Shown piece after piece: positions 1 through 9,170 of a DNA stretch of 64,000 nucleotides. The notes below the pieces were generated by a model, which was given only the letters and a program-made list of their open reading frames with translations, ran no database searches and had not been told where the DNA came from. The position numbers were made by a program, and so were the translations under genes. Positions within the stretch are counted from its first letter, which is position 1, and each line of letters opens with the position of its first letter. The stretch is from Gammaproteobacteria bacterium (GTDB lineage Bacteria > Pseudomonadota > Gammaproteobacteria > Pseudomonadales > Pseudohongiellaceae): positions 186,001-250,000 of the forward strand of contig JAJFKE010000031.1 of assembly GCA_021773355.1 (NCBI GenBank), written 5' to 3'.

Positions 1-159
1 GCTGATATCGGTCATTAAATCGATATCCAGCACACCACGCTGATGTATCCATTTCAAAATTTGCTCAGCACGAAAAGGTTTCTCTCCGGCTTCGGCAAAC
101 AGCGCCCGAAGTTTTGCCAGACTAAGACCAGCCAAATTTGGTTTGCGTGTCGCCGTCAT
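1..159 (-). CDS. rlmN: 23S rRNA (adenine2503-C2)/tRNA methyltransferase RlmN, N-terminal fragment
   Basis: Only the first 53 codons lie in the window; the gene runs off the left edge. The start (MTATRKPNLAGLSLAKLRALF) and the following FRAEQILKWIHQRG are the accessory domain found at the N-terminus of RlmN, a radical-SAM methyltransferase acting on 23S rRNA A2503 and some tRNAs. The catalytic CxxxC motif is outside the window. The position directly after ndk is the usual one in gammaproteobacteria. The gap to ndk is 29 bp, so the two are probably co-transcribed. Identity is fairly safe from sequence plus context; integrity of the rest is unknown. Confidence 0.85.
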   Translation of the reverse strand, partial: MTATRKPNLAGLSLAKLRALFAEAGEKPFRAEQILKWIHQRGVLDIDLMTDIS

Positions 160-188
160 GCTCAACTTACCTCTACAGGAGTTTTGCT

Positions 189-611
189 TCAGGAACAGAT
201 TTCGCTGGCGTTGAAGAAATAGCTGATTTCGCGTTGCGCCGAATTTAGCGAATCTGAGCCGTGTACTGCGTTTGCATCTATTGAAACGGCAAAATCGGCG
301 CGAATAGTTCCAGCGTCGGCTTCTGCAGGGTTAGTAGCACCCATTAAGTCACGATTTAACATAACCGCAGCTTCGCCTTCCAGCACTTGAACCATCACAG
401 GACCAGAAGTCATGAACTCGATTAAGTCTTTATAAAAAGGTCTTTCCTTGTGCTCGGCATAGAAACCACCGGCAGATTCATCATCCAATTGCAGCATCTT
501 GGCCGCAACAATCTTCAGTCCAGCTTTTTCAAAGCGTGCATAAATTTCACCAATGACGTTCTTAGCTACGGCATCAGGTTTAATAATAGATAGTGTACGT
601 TCGATCGCCAT
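189..611 (-). CDS. ndk: nucleoside diphosphate kinase
   Basis: The 140-residue product has the usual NDK length and sequence: SIIKPDAV near the N-terminus, the nucleotide-site segments [16 protein letters not shown] and [16 protein letters not shown], and the phospho-acceptor histidine in NAVHGSDS. It moves the gamma phosphate of ATP to other nucleoside diphosphates through that histidine. The ATG at 609-611 (MAIERTLS) matches the family start; an upstream in-frame codon would add 13 unrelated residues. The gene follows the isc operon, separated from iscX by a 266-bp repeat element, and precedes rlmN. Confidence 0.96.
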   Translation of the reverse strand: MAIERTLSIIKPDAVAKNVIGEIYARFEKAGLKIVAAKMLQLDDESAGGFYAEHKERPFYKDLIEFMTSGPVMVQVLEGEAAVMLNRDLMGATNPAEADAGTIRADFAVSIDANAVHGSDSLNSAQREISYFFNASEICS

Positions 612-689
612 CTTAACTCCCAGATAGTGTATTCGTAAAAGATCGCGCATTATACGTGGTAAATTTGGGATTTTGTACGCTTTTGGCGA

Positions 690-955
690 GGGAGCCTCTG
701 ATTAAGTATTGAATGTCTCTGCGTGACCTGAAGCGTGCTTCTACTAGGCGCAATCCGCCGTTAATGGCCCTAGTCCTTAACAAGGCTTGCAACGATGCAG
801 AAGCACGCTTCAGGCCGCGCCCGCAGGGGCCTTCCGAGCAACCGCCGCTCCGCATTGCCTGCCTTTGTAAGGTAGCAAACATTACTGCAGAAAGCCGCCT
901 TGATCGGCGATTGCTCTGAAGGCCAGAGAATTTGAATACTAAATCAGAGGCTCCC
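690..955. repeat. MITE-like inverted-repeat element, copy 1 (266 bp)
   Basis: The ends are inverted repeats: GGGAGCCTCTGATTAAGTATT on the left is mirrored on the right with few mismatches. The right end is followed by TA (956-957); the left flank is GA, which may be a decayed TA. Inside are two strong nested stem-loops: a perfect 16-bp pair (727-742 with 799-814) and a 20-bp pair with two mismatches (828-847 with 905-924). The whole element would fold as a closed stem carrying two arms. Short open frames inside have no family features. It separates iscX from ndk in an otherwise continuous operon. Confidence 0.85.
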
Positions 956-980
956 TAGAAAAACGCTATTTTTCAGGAGC

Positions 981-1178
981 TTAATCGGCCGCCTCTTCCA
1001 TCCAGGCTGCCTGAATGGCTTCCAGGATTTTCTCCCCACAACGATCGGGGTCGTCGTCGAATTCTTCCAGAGATATCACCCATTGGCGCAAATCAACAAA
1101 GCGTACATATTGAGGGTCTGTATCGGGGTATTGATCGGCCAATTGTATGGCGATCTCGAATACATCTGTCCATTTCAT
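981..1178 (-). CDS. iscX: Fe-S assembly protein IscX
   Basis: A 65-residue acidic protein with the IscX (YfhJ) pattern: MKWTDVFEIAIQLADQYPDTDP, then VRFVDLRQWV and DPDRCGEKILEAIQAAW. IscX binds the cysteine desulfurase IscS and is thought to act as an iron-sensing adaptor or regulator of cluster assembly. It is the last isc gene, 14 bp after fdx. Length and sequence fit the family across the whole protein. Confidence 0.95.
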   Translation of the reverse strand: MKWTDVFEIAIQLADQYPDTDPQYVRFVDLRQWVISLEEFDDDPDRCGEKILEAIQAAWMEEAAD

Positions 1179-1192
1179 AGCCGCAACTCTGT

Positions 1193-1531
1193 TTAATGTT
1201 CTTCGGAAACCATATTGATAGTGTACTTGGGTATTTCAATGGTTAGGTCGGCATCTCCTACCAGGGCTTGACAGCTCAATCTGGATTCCGGCTCCAATCC
1301 CCAGGCCTTGTCGAGATAGTCTTCTTCGTTTTCTTCGGCCTCAGCCAGTGAATCGAAGCCCTCACGGACAATCACGTGGCAAGTGGTGCAGGCGCAGGAC
1401 TTCTCACAAGCATGCTCTATTGAAATCTTATTTCTAAGAGCGGCATCAAGAATACTCTCATCTTTATCAGCTTCTATGCTTAGTCCATCTGGACAAATCG
1501 CTTCATGAGGAAGAAAAGTTAATTTAGGCAT
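1193..1531 (-). CDS. fdx: ISC-system [2Fe-2S] ferredoxin
   Basis: A 112-residue adrenodoxin-type ferredoxin. The cluster ligands are visible as C-x5-C-x2-C within [14 protein letters not shown] and a later cysteine in [10 protein letters not shown]. It supplies electrons for Fe-S cluster assembly by IscS/IscU. It lies 63 bp downstream of hscA and just before iscX, the standard isc order. Start at MPKLTFLP gives full family length. Confidence 0.96.
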   Translation of the reverse strand: MPKLTFLPHEAICPDGLSIEADKDESILDAALRNKISIEHACEKSCACTTCHVIVREGFDSLAEAEENEEDYLDKAWGLEPESRLSCQALVGDADLTIEIPKYTINMVSEEH

Positions 1532-1594
1532 TTCTGTTTGTGGTTTCCTGTAACAAGTTTTGCAAGTGATTGCCCCGCCTAAAAGATTTTTGCT

Positions 1595-3466
1595 TTAGTC
1601 TGTCTGTTTCTCAACAGCATCGATGGACTCTCCGCGTAAAGCATTCGCAATATGTAAGTCCATTCTTTTCGCGGCAAAATCACTGCTGACTAAATTTAAC
1701 GCTTCGGTAGCCGCATTTATTTCAACACTACTGCCAGAAATCATAATATTCTCTAAAGCAGTGATCGCACCCTTCAGTTTTTGCACTTCAATTTCTGATA
1801 ACAATTCACCATCGATAGCAATGGCATTAGCGATCGCATCAAGTAATTGTCTCGCATCCAATTGCGCTTCTTTTATCGAACGGGTTTCCATATCCGCCTG
1901 TGCATTTTCATGAGAAGCCTGCAGCATCTCCTCAATCACACTGGATTCGAGACCATAACTAGGCTTTACCTGAATCTCGGCCTTTTTACCGCTGCTTGTT
2001 TCTTCTGCGGTTACACTTAACAATCCATCTGCATCTACCTGAAAAGTGACTCGCACCTTCGCAGCACCAGCCACCATTGCCGGTATTTCACGCAGTTCAA
2101 ACCTTGCGAGCGAACGGCAATCGGCAACTAACTCTCTTTCACCTTGAACGACATGCAGAGACATTACAGTCTGACCGTCCTTAAAGGTGGTGAATTCCTG
2201 TGCCTTCGCAACCGGGATACTGGTGTTACGTGGAATGATTTTTTCTACCAACTCCCCCATGGTTTCTATACCTAGCGAGAGTGGATTCACGTCCAATAAT
2301 AGAAAACTATTCGCGGACTTGTTACCTATTAATACGTCAGCCTGAATTCCAGCACCTACTGCCACAACTTTATCAGGGTCAATATTGGTCAAGGGAGGTT
2401 TGCCAAAAAATTCAGCCACTGCATCACGTACTATGGGCATTCGCGTTGAACCACCTACCATAATCACATTATCGATATCTTCGATAGCCAGCGAAGCGTC
2501 ACGCAAAACCCGCCTACAGGTATTTATTGTCCTTCGAACTAATTCACTTGTAAGTTGTTTCAGCTTTTTGTTATCTAACTCCGTGGTCCACCCAGCTGCA
2601 GCAATCTGCACCGTATCTTGGGTGCTGAGTTGGTGCTTCGCCGAATTGGCAAGTTGTAATAATCGAGCTTTAGGCAGAGTCTCGGATTGACCAGCTTCAT
2701 GCATTTGAGCAGCAAGCCAGTCTGCAATAATATGATCGATGTCATCACCACCAAGGCTGGTGTCACCAGCAGTGGCTAGAACCTCAAACACACCCTTCTT
2801 TAAACTGAGTAGTGATACATCAAAAGTCCCACCGCCCAAATCGAATACAACCACATTGCCCTGATCTTCGCTGTCCAGACCATAGGCTACCGCAGCCGCC
2901 GTAGGCTCATTCAGCAGACGCAAAACTTTTAGTCCCGCCAACTGCGCCGCATCTTTGGTCTGTTGACGCTGCGCGTCATTGAAATAGGCAGGCACTGTAA
3001 CAACCGCACCTTCTAATGGGCCTTTCAAACAAGTTTCTGCACGCTGTACCAATTCGCTCAATATATCGGCTGAAACTTGAACCGCGTCCTTGCTTCCGTC
3101 TGCAGTCATAATAGCCGGTGAGCTATCACTTCGGCTTGGGTCAAATTCGAAGGGCAAATAAGCATGCTCTGCTTGCAACTCGGATTGGCTCTTGCCCAGG
3201 AAGCGCTTTATTGAAGCAACTGTATTCATCGAGTCTTCTACCAGCAATGCCTTCGCTTCGCTACCCACCAAGGCCGGCTGGTCTTTTTGGTAGTAAACTA
3301 CTGACGGCAGCAAATGTTCACCTCCATTATCGGGTATTGTCTCAACGCCACCACCGCAGCTTGCTGAAACCAGGGAATTCGTCGTACCTAAATCAATTCC
3401 CACTGCAAGCCGATGCAAAGGCTTTGCTATCTTGCCACCGGGTTCCTGTATTTGGAGTAAAGCCAT
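1595..3466 (-). CDS. hscA: Fe-S assembly Hsp70-type chaperone HscA
   Basis: A 623-residue DnaK-family ATPase. The N-terminal nucleotide-binding domain starts with [12 protein letters not shown] (about residue 22) and contains [26 protein letters not shown] and MVGGSTRMP. The substrate-binding domain begins near [18 protein letters not shown]. HscA with HscB binds the LPPVK loop of IscU and drives transfer of the assembled cluster to apo-proteins. The HscA-type N-terminal extension before the first phosphate loop is present. hscB lies 52 bp upstream, as expected. Confidence 0.97.
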   Translation of the reverse strand: MALLQIQEPGGKIAKPLHRLAVGIDLGTTNSLVSASCGGGVETIPDNGGEHLLPSVVYYQKDQPALVGSEAKALLVEDSMNTVASIKRFLGKSQSELQAEHAYLPFEFDPSRSDSSPAIMTADGSKDAVQVSADILSELVQRAETCLKGPLEGAVVTVPAYFNDAQRQQTKDAAQLAGLKVLRLLNEPTAAAVAYGLDSEDQGNVVVFDLGGGTFDVSLLSLKKGVFEVLATAGDTSLGGDDIDHIIADWLAAQMHEAGQSETLPKARLLQLANSAKHQLSTQDTVQIAAAGWTTELDNKKLKQLTSELVRRTINTCRRVLRDASLAIEDIDNVIMVGGSTRMPIVRDAVAEFFGKPPLTNIDPDKVVAVGAGIQADVLIGNKSANSFLLLDVNPLSLGIETMGELVEKIIPRNTSIPVAKAQEFTTFKDGQTVMSLHVVQGERELVADCRSLARFELREIPAMVAGAAKVRVTFQVDADGLLSVTAEETSSGKKAEIQVKPSYGLESSVIEEMLQASHENAQADMETRSIKEAQLDARQLLDAIANAIAIDGELLSEIEVQKLKGAITALENIMISGSSVEINAATEALNLVSSDFAAKRMDLHIANALRGESIDAVEKQTD

Positions 3467-3518
3467 ATAAATTTGTACTTAATTTGGTAGTGAAGAAAAT
3501 TTCTACGCTTGCTCGTGC

Positions 3519-4052
3519 TTAATAGCCTAGCCGTAGCTCTTCGCCCGCATCTATCTCTGTTAGCAATTTATAGAGGAATTGCATTTCATGATAAATTCTC
3601 TTTGCCGCATCGAATTCTTCAAGCTCAAATTTTTCTGAAAACTGTTGCAGTTGCCGATTCAATTTTGATTGCACTTCTGTCCTAAGGTTTTCCAAGTCCG
3701 CTAAAACGGACTCATCCTTCGGCATCTCATCCAGTTTTTCTCGAAGTTTAATCTGTTCCATTAATAAGTCCATACTGAGGTCGCTTTGCCTGACTCGCTC
3801 TACATCGGTACCGTGGAGAGTCAATAGATATGCCGCTCGTTTCAATGGAGACTTCAGGGTTTCATAGGCCTCATTTAAATAGCTGCTCATCTGAACAGCT
3901 CTTAGCTTCGCGGACTCATCGGCATTCGCAAATCGGTCCGGATGTACCTCGCTTTGCTGTTTACGATATTCCTCCGCCAGTGACTCTAAGTCGAGTTCAC
4001 AAGATTCGGGAATATTAAAAATTTGGAAGTAATTGCTATTGATAGACTGCAC
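3519..4052 (-). CDS. hscB: Fe-S assembly J-domain co-chaperone HscB
   Basis: A 177-residue protein with an N-terminal J domain (NYFQIFNIPESCELD, then the HPD motif in SEVHPDRFAN at about residue 37) and a C-terminal helical domain (LREKLDEMPKD onward) that in this family binds IscU. It delivers IscU to HscA and stimulates its ATPase. Length and position between iscA and hscA are typical. Confidence 0.96.
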   Translation of the reverse strand: MQSINSNYFQIFNIPESCELDLESLAEEYRKQQSEVHPDRFANADESAKLRAVQMSSYLNEAYETLKSPLKRAAYLLTLHGTDVERVRQSDLSMDLLMEQIKLREKLDEMPKDESVLADLENLRTEVQSKLNRQLQQFSEKFELEEFDAAKRIYHEMQFLYKLLTEIDAGEELRLGY

Positions 4053-4169
4053 TTTCGGAATTAGTTATCTGTATCGATTCGGCTAGGTGTAGTTAAAACG
4101 GAACGAGTCGGATAGTTAATTTATAGTGGTTTAGTTTTATAGACATTGCCGACAAAAGCAGATCAATAT

Positions 4170-4493
4170 CTAGATACTGAAGCTTTCGCCGCAGCCACAT
4201 TCGCCTTTGGCATTGGGATTTCTAAATTCAAAACCTTCATTGACACCTTGCTTTACGAAATCCATCTCGGTGCCATCGATATAAACCAGGCTTTTAGGGT
4301 CGACGATTATTTTTACACCCTGCTCTTCGAAGATCTGGTCCCCGACTTCGAGCTTGTCTACAAACTCCAGTACATAGGCCATGCCAGAGCATCCAGTTGT
4401 TTTAACCCCCACTCTTATGCCTATACCGTGACCACGATCAGCCAATTGATCGGCTACATGCTGCGCGGCTGTTTGTGAAATTGAAATTGCCAT
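4170..4493 (-). CDS. iscA: Fe-S assembly A-type carrier IscA
   Basis: A 107-residue A-type carrier. The three conserved cysteines are in [13 protein letters not shown] and the C-terminal [12 protein letters not shown]-type carriers receive clusters from IscU and pass them to client proteins. It lies 17 bp after iscU. The gap to hscB (117 bp) holds no recognised site. Confidence 0.96.
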   Translation of the reverse strand: MAISISQTAAQHVADQLADRGHGIGIRVGVKTTGCSGMAYVLEFVDKLEVGDQIFEEQGVKIIVDPKSLVYIDGTEMDFVKQGVNEGFEFRNPNAKGECGCGESFSI

Positions 4494-4510
4494 CGGAAAC
4501 TGCCTCTTCT

Positions 4511-4894
4511 CTAGCCTTTTCTTTTCTGCTTAACGTCTTCAATCGCTGCCTTAATTGCGTCTTCAGCGAGTACTGAGCAATGAATTTTTACCGGCGGCAG
4601 GCCCAGCTCATCTGCAATATCCTTATTCTTAATTAGCGTGGCTTCGTCCAGAGAACGACCTTTGACCCATTCCGTCAGAAGCGAACTTGAAGCTATAGCC
4701 GAGCCACAGCCATAAGTCTTAAATTTCGCATCTTCGATAATGCCATTGTCATTCACTCTAATTTGAAGACGCATTACGTCACCACAGGCTGGAGCTCCTA
4801 CCATGCCAGTACCTACATTGACATCGTCATCATCCATCTTGCCCACGTTACGCGGGTTTTCGTAGTGATCTAATACTTTATCTGAATACGCCAT
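4511..4894 (-). CDS. iscU: Fe-S cluster scaffold IscU
   Basis: A 127-residue scaffold. The cluster-binding cysteines are C37 in GAPACGDVM, the one in [11 protein letters not shown] and the one in [12 protein letters not shown]; the HscA-recognition motif LPPVK is present. The ATG giving [16 protein letters not shown] matches the family start; a longer open frame would add 13 unrelated residues. It assembles [2Fe-2S] and [4Fe-4S] clusters from sulfur delivered by IscS, 23 bp upstream. Confidence 0.97.
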   Translation of the reverse strand: MAYSDKVLDHYENPRNVGKMDDDDVNVGTGMVGAPACGDVMRLQIRVNDNGIIEDAKFKTYGCGSAIASSSLLTEWVKGRSLDEATLIKNKDIADELGLPPVKIHCSVLAEDAIKAAIEDVKQKRKG

Positions 4895-4917
4895 TCTTGT
4901 TTCTCCTGCGACACTAG

Positions 4918-6132
4918 TTAGTGAGCCGCCCATTTAACTTGATTTAGGTCGACACCGTCTTGGTACATGTCCCATAACGGCGATAATTCTCTTAGCTTTG
5001 CAACGGCTTCACGTATTTTTCCAATCGAGAAGTCTATCTCTTCTTCAGTAGTGAATCGGCCTATAGAAATTCGTAGTGAGCTATGTGCCAATTCATCATT
5101 TAAACCAATCGCACGCAGCACATAAGAGGGTTCCAGACTTGCCGACGTACAGGCTGAACCAGAAGAAACTGCGAGATCTCGCAATGCCATCATCAAAGAT
5201 TCACCTTCAACGAAATTAAAACTGATGTTCAAATTGCCGGCAACACGATGATCAACATCGCCATTCACGAACACCTCTTCCATATCTTTAAAGCCATCCA
5301 GTAAGCGGTTTCGAAGCGCAAGCACACGGGCATTTTCTGAGTGCATCTCTTCTTTCGCGATGCGAAAGGCCTCACCCATTCCAACTATTTGGTGAGTCGC
5401 CAAAGTACCCGATCTCATGCCGCGTTCATGACCACCGCCATGAATTTGCGGTTCAATACGAACTCGTGGTTTACGACGAACATACAGAGCACCAATACCT
5501 TTTGGTCCGTATATTTTGTGCGCAGTGAGAGACATCAGATCAACCTGCATGGTTTCCATGTCGATATCAATCTTGCCGGCACTCTGCGCGGCATCCACAT
5601 GAAATATGACATTGTGCTCTCGGGTAATTTTGCCAATAGCCGCAATATCATTAATTACACCGATTTCGTTATTCACGTGCATCAATGACACAAGCGTAGT
5701 ATCTGGGCGGATAGCTGCTGCTACAGATTCTGGCGAAACCAGGCCAGACTCTGCCGGGTCGAGATAGGTAACTTCATAGCCCTCACGCTCTAATTGACGA
5801 CAACTGTCCAGCACTGCCTTATGTTCAATTTTGGACGTGATGATGTGTTTACCCTTTTTGACATAGAAATGCGCTGCTCCCTTAATAGCGAGGTTATCGG
5901 CTTCAGTCGCTCCAGAGGTCCAAACAATCTCTCGCGGATCGCAGTTAAGTAAATCTGCAACTTGACGACGTGCATTTTCAACAGCTTCTTCCGCTTTCCA
6001 GCCAAACATATGGGAACGGGAAGCCGGATTGCCAAAATTTGACTCAAGTGTTAGACACTCCGACATTTTTGCTGCTACCCGGGGATCTACTGGGGTAGTT
6101 GCTGAATAATCTAAATAAATTGGAAATTGCAT
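4918..6132 (-). CDS. iscS: cysteine desulfurase IscS
   Basis: A 404-residue PLP enzyme. It has [14 protein letters not shown] at the N-terminus, the PLP-lysine context [17 protein letters not shown], and the catalytic cysteine loop [18 protein letters not shown]. It removes sulfur from L-cysteine and passes the persulfide to IscU, and also to tRNA thiolation and cofactor pathways. The C-terminus [21 protein letters not shown] is the conserved IscS tail that contacts IscU. It lies 25 bp after iscR. Confidence 0.97.
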   Translation of the reverse strand: MQFPIYLDYSATTPVDPRVAAKMSECLTLESNFGNPASRSHMFGWKAEEAVENARRQVADLLNCDPREIVWTSGATEADNLAIKGAAHFYVKKGKHIITSKIEHKAVLDSCRQLEREGYEVTYLDPAESGLVSPESVAAAIRPDTTLVSLMHVNNEIGVINDIAAIGKITREHNVIFHVDAAQSAGKIDIDMETMQVDLMSLTAHKIYGPKGIGALYVRRKPRVRIEPQIHGGGHERGMRSGTLATHQIVGMGEAFRIAKEEMHSENARVLALRNRLLDGFKDMEEVFVNGDVDHRVAGNLNISFNFVEGESLMMALRDLAVSSGSACTSASLEPSYVLRAIGLNDELAHSSLRISIGRFTTEEEIDFSIGKIREAVAKLRELSPLWDMYQDGVDLNQVKWAAH

Positions 6133-6157
6133 TATTTACTCCACCGCTAATAATGGT

Positions 6158-6649
6158 CTACAGGCTTGGTACCAGAACCCGGATGTCGTCTATATTCTCG
6201 CTGACGATAAGGTGCTTTCGGTCCTGCTGCTTTGAAATTCGTTTTACTTCATTCTTGGCGACTAAATCTGCAAGGCTGATACTTTCCAGAAACGCATGAA
6301 TCTGCTCGCTTAAATCTTCCCACAAATAGTGGGTTAAACAGGTCTCGCCACCCTGGCAATCTCCCGCCCCTCTGCATTTAGTGGTATCAACCGACTCGTT
6401 AACCGCATCGACTATCTCGGCAATGAATATGGCCTCCGTCCCACGCTGCAATTCGTAACCGCCGCCGGGCCCACGCACGCTGCATACCAAGGAGCCACGC
6501 CGTAATTTGGCAAATAATTGCTCCAAATAGGACAGTGATATGGCTTGACGTCGAGAGATATCGGCCAGACTCACTGGCCCCTGATTCTTATGTAGAGCCA
6601 AGTCCAACATTGCTGTTACTGCATATCTACCCTTGGTTGTTAAACGCAT
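6158..6649 (-). CDS. iscR: Rrf2-family [2Fe-2S] regulator IscR
   Basis: A 163-residue winged-helix repressor starting [18 protein letters not shown]. The cluster ligands are C-x5-C-x5-C in [13 protein letters not shown] followed three residues later by histidine (LTH), exactly as in E. coli IscR. It senses cluster sufficiency and represses its own operon in the holo form. An IscR type-1 site overlaps its promoter. Confidence 0.97.
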   Translation of the reverse strand: MRLTTKGRYAVTAMLDLALHKNQGPVSLADISRRQAISLSYLEQLFAKLRRGSLVCSVRGPGGGYELQRGTEAIFIAEIVDAVNESVDTTKCRGAGDCQGGETCLTHYLWEDLSEQIHAFLESISLADLVAKNEVKRISKQQDRKHLIVSENIDDIRVLVPSL

Positions 6650-6684
6650 GGGAAAACCTTCTCGATGCCTGATAAACAGCGCTG

Positions 6685-6717
6685 ATTATTGAATACCTAA
6701 GTAAAATAGTCAAGTAT
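6685..6717 (-). promoter_or_regulatory. isc operon promoter with overlapping IscR type-1 box
   Basis: On the minus strand the -35 is TTGACT (6708-6713) and the -10 is AATAAT (6685-6690), with 17 bp between them. Positions 6693-6717 match the known 25-bp E. coli IscR type-1 consensus at 23 of 25 positions, by my hand alignment, so the repressor would cover the spacer and -35. This fits feedback control of isc by holo-IscR. Confidence 0.85.
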
Positions 6718-6752
6718 ACCGTGCAGGGAAAACAGGCGCAGTCCTGGTTAGC

Positions 6753-7307
6753 TCAGGCGCGTTCGTAAACTATGGTTGAGGGAGCTTTGCCGAAATCTGT
6801 CCCCATTTGATAGCCAAAGGATTTGGCAATCAGGGCGATTATTGCTAGATGATGAATGCTATGGGTAATTAGACCCATCATCTCTCGCTCGGCGGTGGAT
6901 GAAATCTCTACTGCAGGGTTGGAAGGATGAACAGATTCTCTTACACGAATCAGCTCGGTTGGGAACTGCATTTGATTGAGCTGATCAATTCTTCTCGCAA
7001 CCGTAGCTAAGGCAAAAGTTGCCGCCTCAAGATTGTGTTCTATCTCTTTATCTCGCTTACGGGCGTCATAGTCTATGGATGACATTTTTAAGCCAGTGAA
7101 GAAGCAGTGGAATCTATCGAGAATGTGTCGAACATGGGCCCCTATGGAAGAGCCGCCTTTCGAAGCGTCTACATAAACAGACTGAGATATGATATTTAGG
7201 AGTTGATCGCATTGATCTATGCAGTTAACGCATCCCGCGACCAACAAGGATTTAGTATTTCCCTCTTCTACATTAGCTGCCCGATGCTCTATTTTGCTGT
7301 GTGTCAT
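6753..7307 (-). CDS. DinB-like putative metal-dependent protein
   Basis: A 184-residue protein with the look of the DinB/YfiT four-helix bundle. Histidines fall where that family places its metal ligands: H58 and H61 in GAHVRHILDRFH and H149/H152/H153 in THSIHHLAIIALIAKSFG. DinB-family proteins include thiol transferases and many of unknown function; the substrate here cannot be told. An N-terminal CVNCIDQC cysteine cluster is unusual. It is a single gene upstream of and codirectional with iscR. Family assignment is by pattern only. Confidence 0.7.
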   Translation of the reverse strand: MTHSKIEHRAANVEEGNTKSLLVAGCVNCIDQCDQLLNIISQSVYVDASKGGSSIGAHVRHILDRFHCFFTGLKMSSIDYDARKRDKEIEHNLEAATFALATVARRIDQLNQMQFPTELIRVRESVHPSNPAVEISSTAEREMMGLITHSIHHLAIIALIAKSFGYQMGTDFGKAPSTIVYERA

Positions 7308-7639
7308 TAGTTTATTATTACCGCTGCTTTAGGAACTGCTGATCAAACCTGAATCTCCAAACTGTCGAGTCAGGTTGCTTAGTGAATATAACATAGCAGC
7401 CTACCAGCTACTATATAGCCAGCCGAAACGCTGGCTGCATTAAATCCGAAAACCACGAATCAATTCTATTAATGAAAGCGTAGAACCTGCATTAACAAAC
7501 CCTAAGACCATACAGGGAGCAATTTTATTGCAAAGTCATTGCATCTTTATCGGTTCAATCGGGAAAAACCTCAGTATGTCACAATATCTTCGGCCAAAAA
7601 GCATCACAACTCTGGCGCAAGCCTAACATCGAGATTTTT
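7308..7639. other. intergenic region between divergent dinB-like and rnm genes
   Basis: This 332-bp gap should hold the promoters of two divergent genes. The only structure seen is a 7-bp hairpin (AGCCAGC 7417-7423 with GCTGGCT 7430-7436) without a T-run. No convincing promoter, operator or small gene was identified. Confidence 0.5.
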
Positions 7640-8482
7640 ATGAAAGTAGATTTGCACTGTCACAGCCATTATTCAGACGGAAAGCAATCACCGGAATTTC
7701 TGATGCAGCGTGCCATTGAAAATCAGGTTACCCATCTCGCAATTACTGATCATGACTGCGTCGATGGTCTGTTAAATCTGGATAATGGGACAAATGAAAT
7801 CACAATCATCAATGGCGTAGAACTATCTTGTCTTTGGAATAATCTGGAAGTTCATGTTGTTGGGCTATTAATCGACATTGAAAATAAAGGCATAAGAGAA
7901 TTGTTAGCTTCACAACAGATGCAACGTGAGCTACGAGCTCGAGCGATCGATGAGAAACTTAGGAAGTTGGGCGTTGAGGGATTGATGCCCTACCTGAATT
8001 CCCTACCATGCACAGCCGTTACCCGCAGTCATATAGCCGATTTTCTAGTACAAGAAAATCTCTGCAAGAATCGGCAGAAAGCATTTAAAACCCACCTGGG
8101 TAGACGAGGAAAGATTTATGCCGCAGCAAGGTGCTGTAACCTGGCCGAGGGTATAAATGGGATTCTGGCTGCTAGAGGCATTGCCGTGCTCGCACATCCA
8201 GGCAGATATTCGCTAAGCAAGACAAAGCTGAATCTTCTATTAGAAGATTTTAAAGATTGTGGTGGTGAAGCCTTAGAGGGGAGCTATTCCAACATCGACG
8301 CGACAACTAAAGCCTATTTAAGTGAGCTGGCCGTAGAGAAGTCTCTCTATCTGTCCGTCGGCTCAGACTTTCACGACCCTTTAGCATCATGGACCAACAT
8401 CGGAAGATTTCCGTCACTGGATCAACAGGGAAAAAAAAATGCCATTTGGCTACATCCTAAATGGCATTTTCCTATAACTTAA
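7640..8482 (+). CDS. rnm: PHP-domain phosphoesterase, RNase AM (YciV/TrpH) family
   Basis: A 280-residue PHP protein. The metal ligands are recognisable: MKVDLHCHSHYSDG (H6, H8), LAITDHDCVDG, GVELSC, LAHPGRYSL and SDFHDPLASW. In E. coli the family member RNase AM (formerly YciV/TrpH) is a 5'-to-3' exonuclease that trims 5' ends of rRNAs; related proteins act on 3',5'-bisphosphates. Its last codons contain a terminator-like hairpin that serves the convergent gene. The usual neighbour yciO/tsaC-like gene is not present. Confidence 0.85.
   Translation: MKVDLHCHSHYSDGKQSPEFLMQRAIENQVTHLAITDHDCVDGLLNLDNGTNEITIINGVELSCLWNNLEVHVVGLLIDIENKGIRELLASQQMQRELRARAIDEKLRKLGVEGLMPYLNSLPCTAVTRSHIADFLVQENLCKNRQKAFKTHLGRRGKIYAAARCCNLAEGINGILAARGIAVLAHPGRYSLSKTKLNLLLEDFKDCGGEALEGSYSNIDATTKAYLSELAVEKSLYLSVGSDFHDPLASWTNIGRFPSLDQQGKKNAIWLHPKWHFPIT
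8431..8470 (-). terminator. intrinsic terminator inside the 3' end of rnm
   Basis: AAAATGCCATTT (8436-8447) pairs perfectly with AAATGGCATTTT (8459-8470) around an 11-nt loop. Read on the minus strand the stem is followed by a run of T (complement of the A9 tract 8431-8439), so it is a Rho-independent terminator for the gene at 8509-8895. It is encoded within the last codons of the convergent rnm. On the plus strand only four T follow, so a weaker bidirectional effect is possible. Confidence 0.75.
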
Positions 8483-8508
8483 AACTGGATTAAAGAAGCA
8501 GCCTGCTT

Positions 8509-8895
8509 CTACTTTCTCTTGATCTTGGCGATAGCATCTCGAAAAATATCGAGTAATGTTTCATGTTTATAATCGGTAAACTCACCAGCATCCATAAACA
8601 TTCCGTGCTCTTCACAAGCTTCATATTCTAGATGAGATTGCTTCGAATCGTTAAGCTTGGTCATTGTCTTGCCGCAGCGAGGACATTGAATATCCCGGAC
8701 TGTATTGTACGTCTTTCCGACTTCTGGATCGCCACTGTCAGCAAAGTCCGCCATCCAGTCACCCTTCAACGCCTCAGCTTCTCCATTGTCAAACCACAGG
8801 CCTTTGCAGCTATTACATTTATCAATTATTACCTGACCATGCAGCGTCTCAATTTTGAGTTCCTGCATCTCGGAATTGCACTTCGGACAGTCCAT
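8509..8895 (-). CDS. TFIIB-type zinc-ribbon protein
   Basis: A 128-residue protein with two zinc-ribbon modules: MDCPKCNSEM...IDKCNSCKGLWFDNGE (residues 1-38) and IQCPRCGKTMTKL...YEACEEHGMFMDAGE (about 69-110). This double arrangement is typical of bacterial zf-TFIIB proteins of unknown function; in the second module one cysteine position is taken by histidine (CEEHGMF). The C-terminus is lysine-rich. It stands alone, convergent with rnm, with its terminator inside that gene. Confidence 0.8.
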   Translation of the reverse strand: MDCPKCNSEMQELKIETLHGQVIIDKCNSCKGLWFDNGEAEALKGDWMADFADSGDPEVGKTYNTVRDIQCPRCGKTMTKLNDSKQSHLEYEACEEHGMFMDAGEFTDYKHETLLDIFRDAIAKIKRK

Positions 8896-9170
8896 CTTGT
8901 TCTCCTCAAATACGGCTTCTTATTATTTGGGACTTAATACCAAATTGATTCACTAAGTCATATTGGCAGTCGCCAACCAACACTTCCGTAGAGAGCGCAT
9001 ATTATAAGGAATTTTCAGCTCAGACCAAGCCAAAATTCTGTTTTGACGTGATTCCCTGCGGCTTCGCTAGCATTAAGTCGGCGTTCACATTTGGAAAGGT
9101 ATTATTTGAGAACTTTCGAAACAAGTTGACCGCGAAAGTGCACATCAAAGAACACAATAGGAGATAGACC

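Noticed and set aside
613-919. Open frames on both strands across 613-919 (89 and 68 codons)
   Set aside because: They lie in or overlap the inverted-repeat element, have no RBS or family features and follow from its structure.
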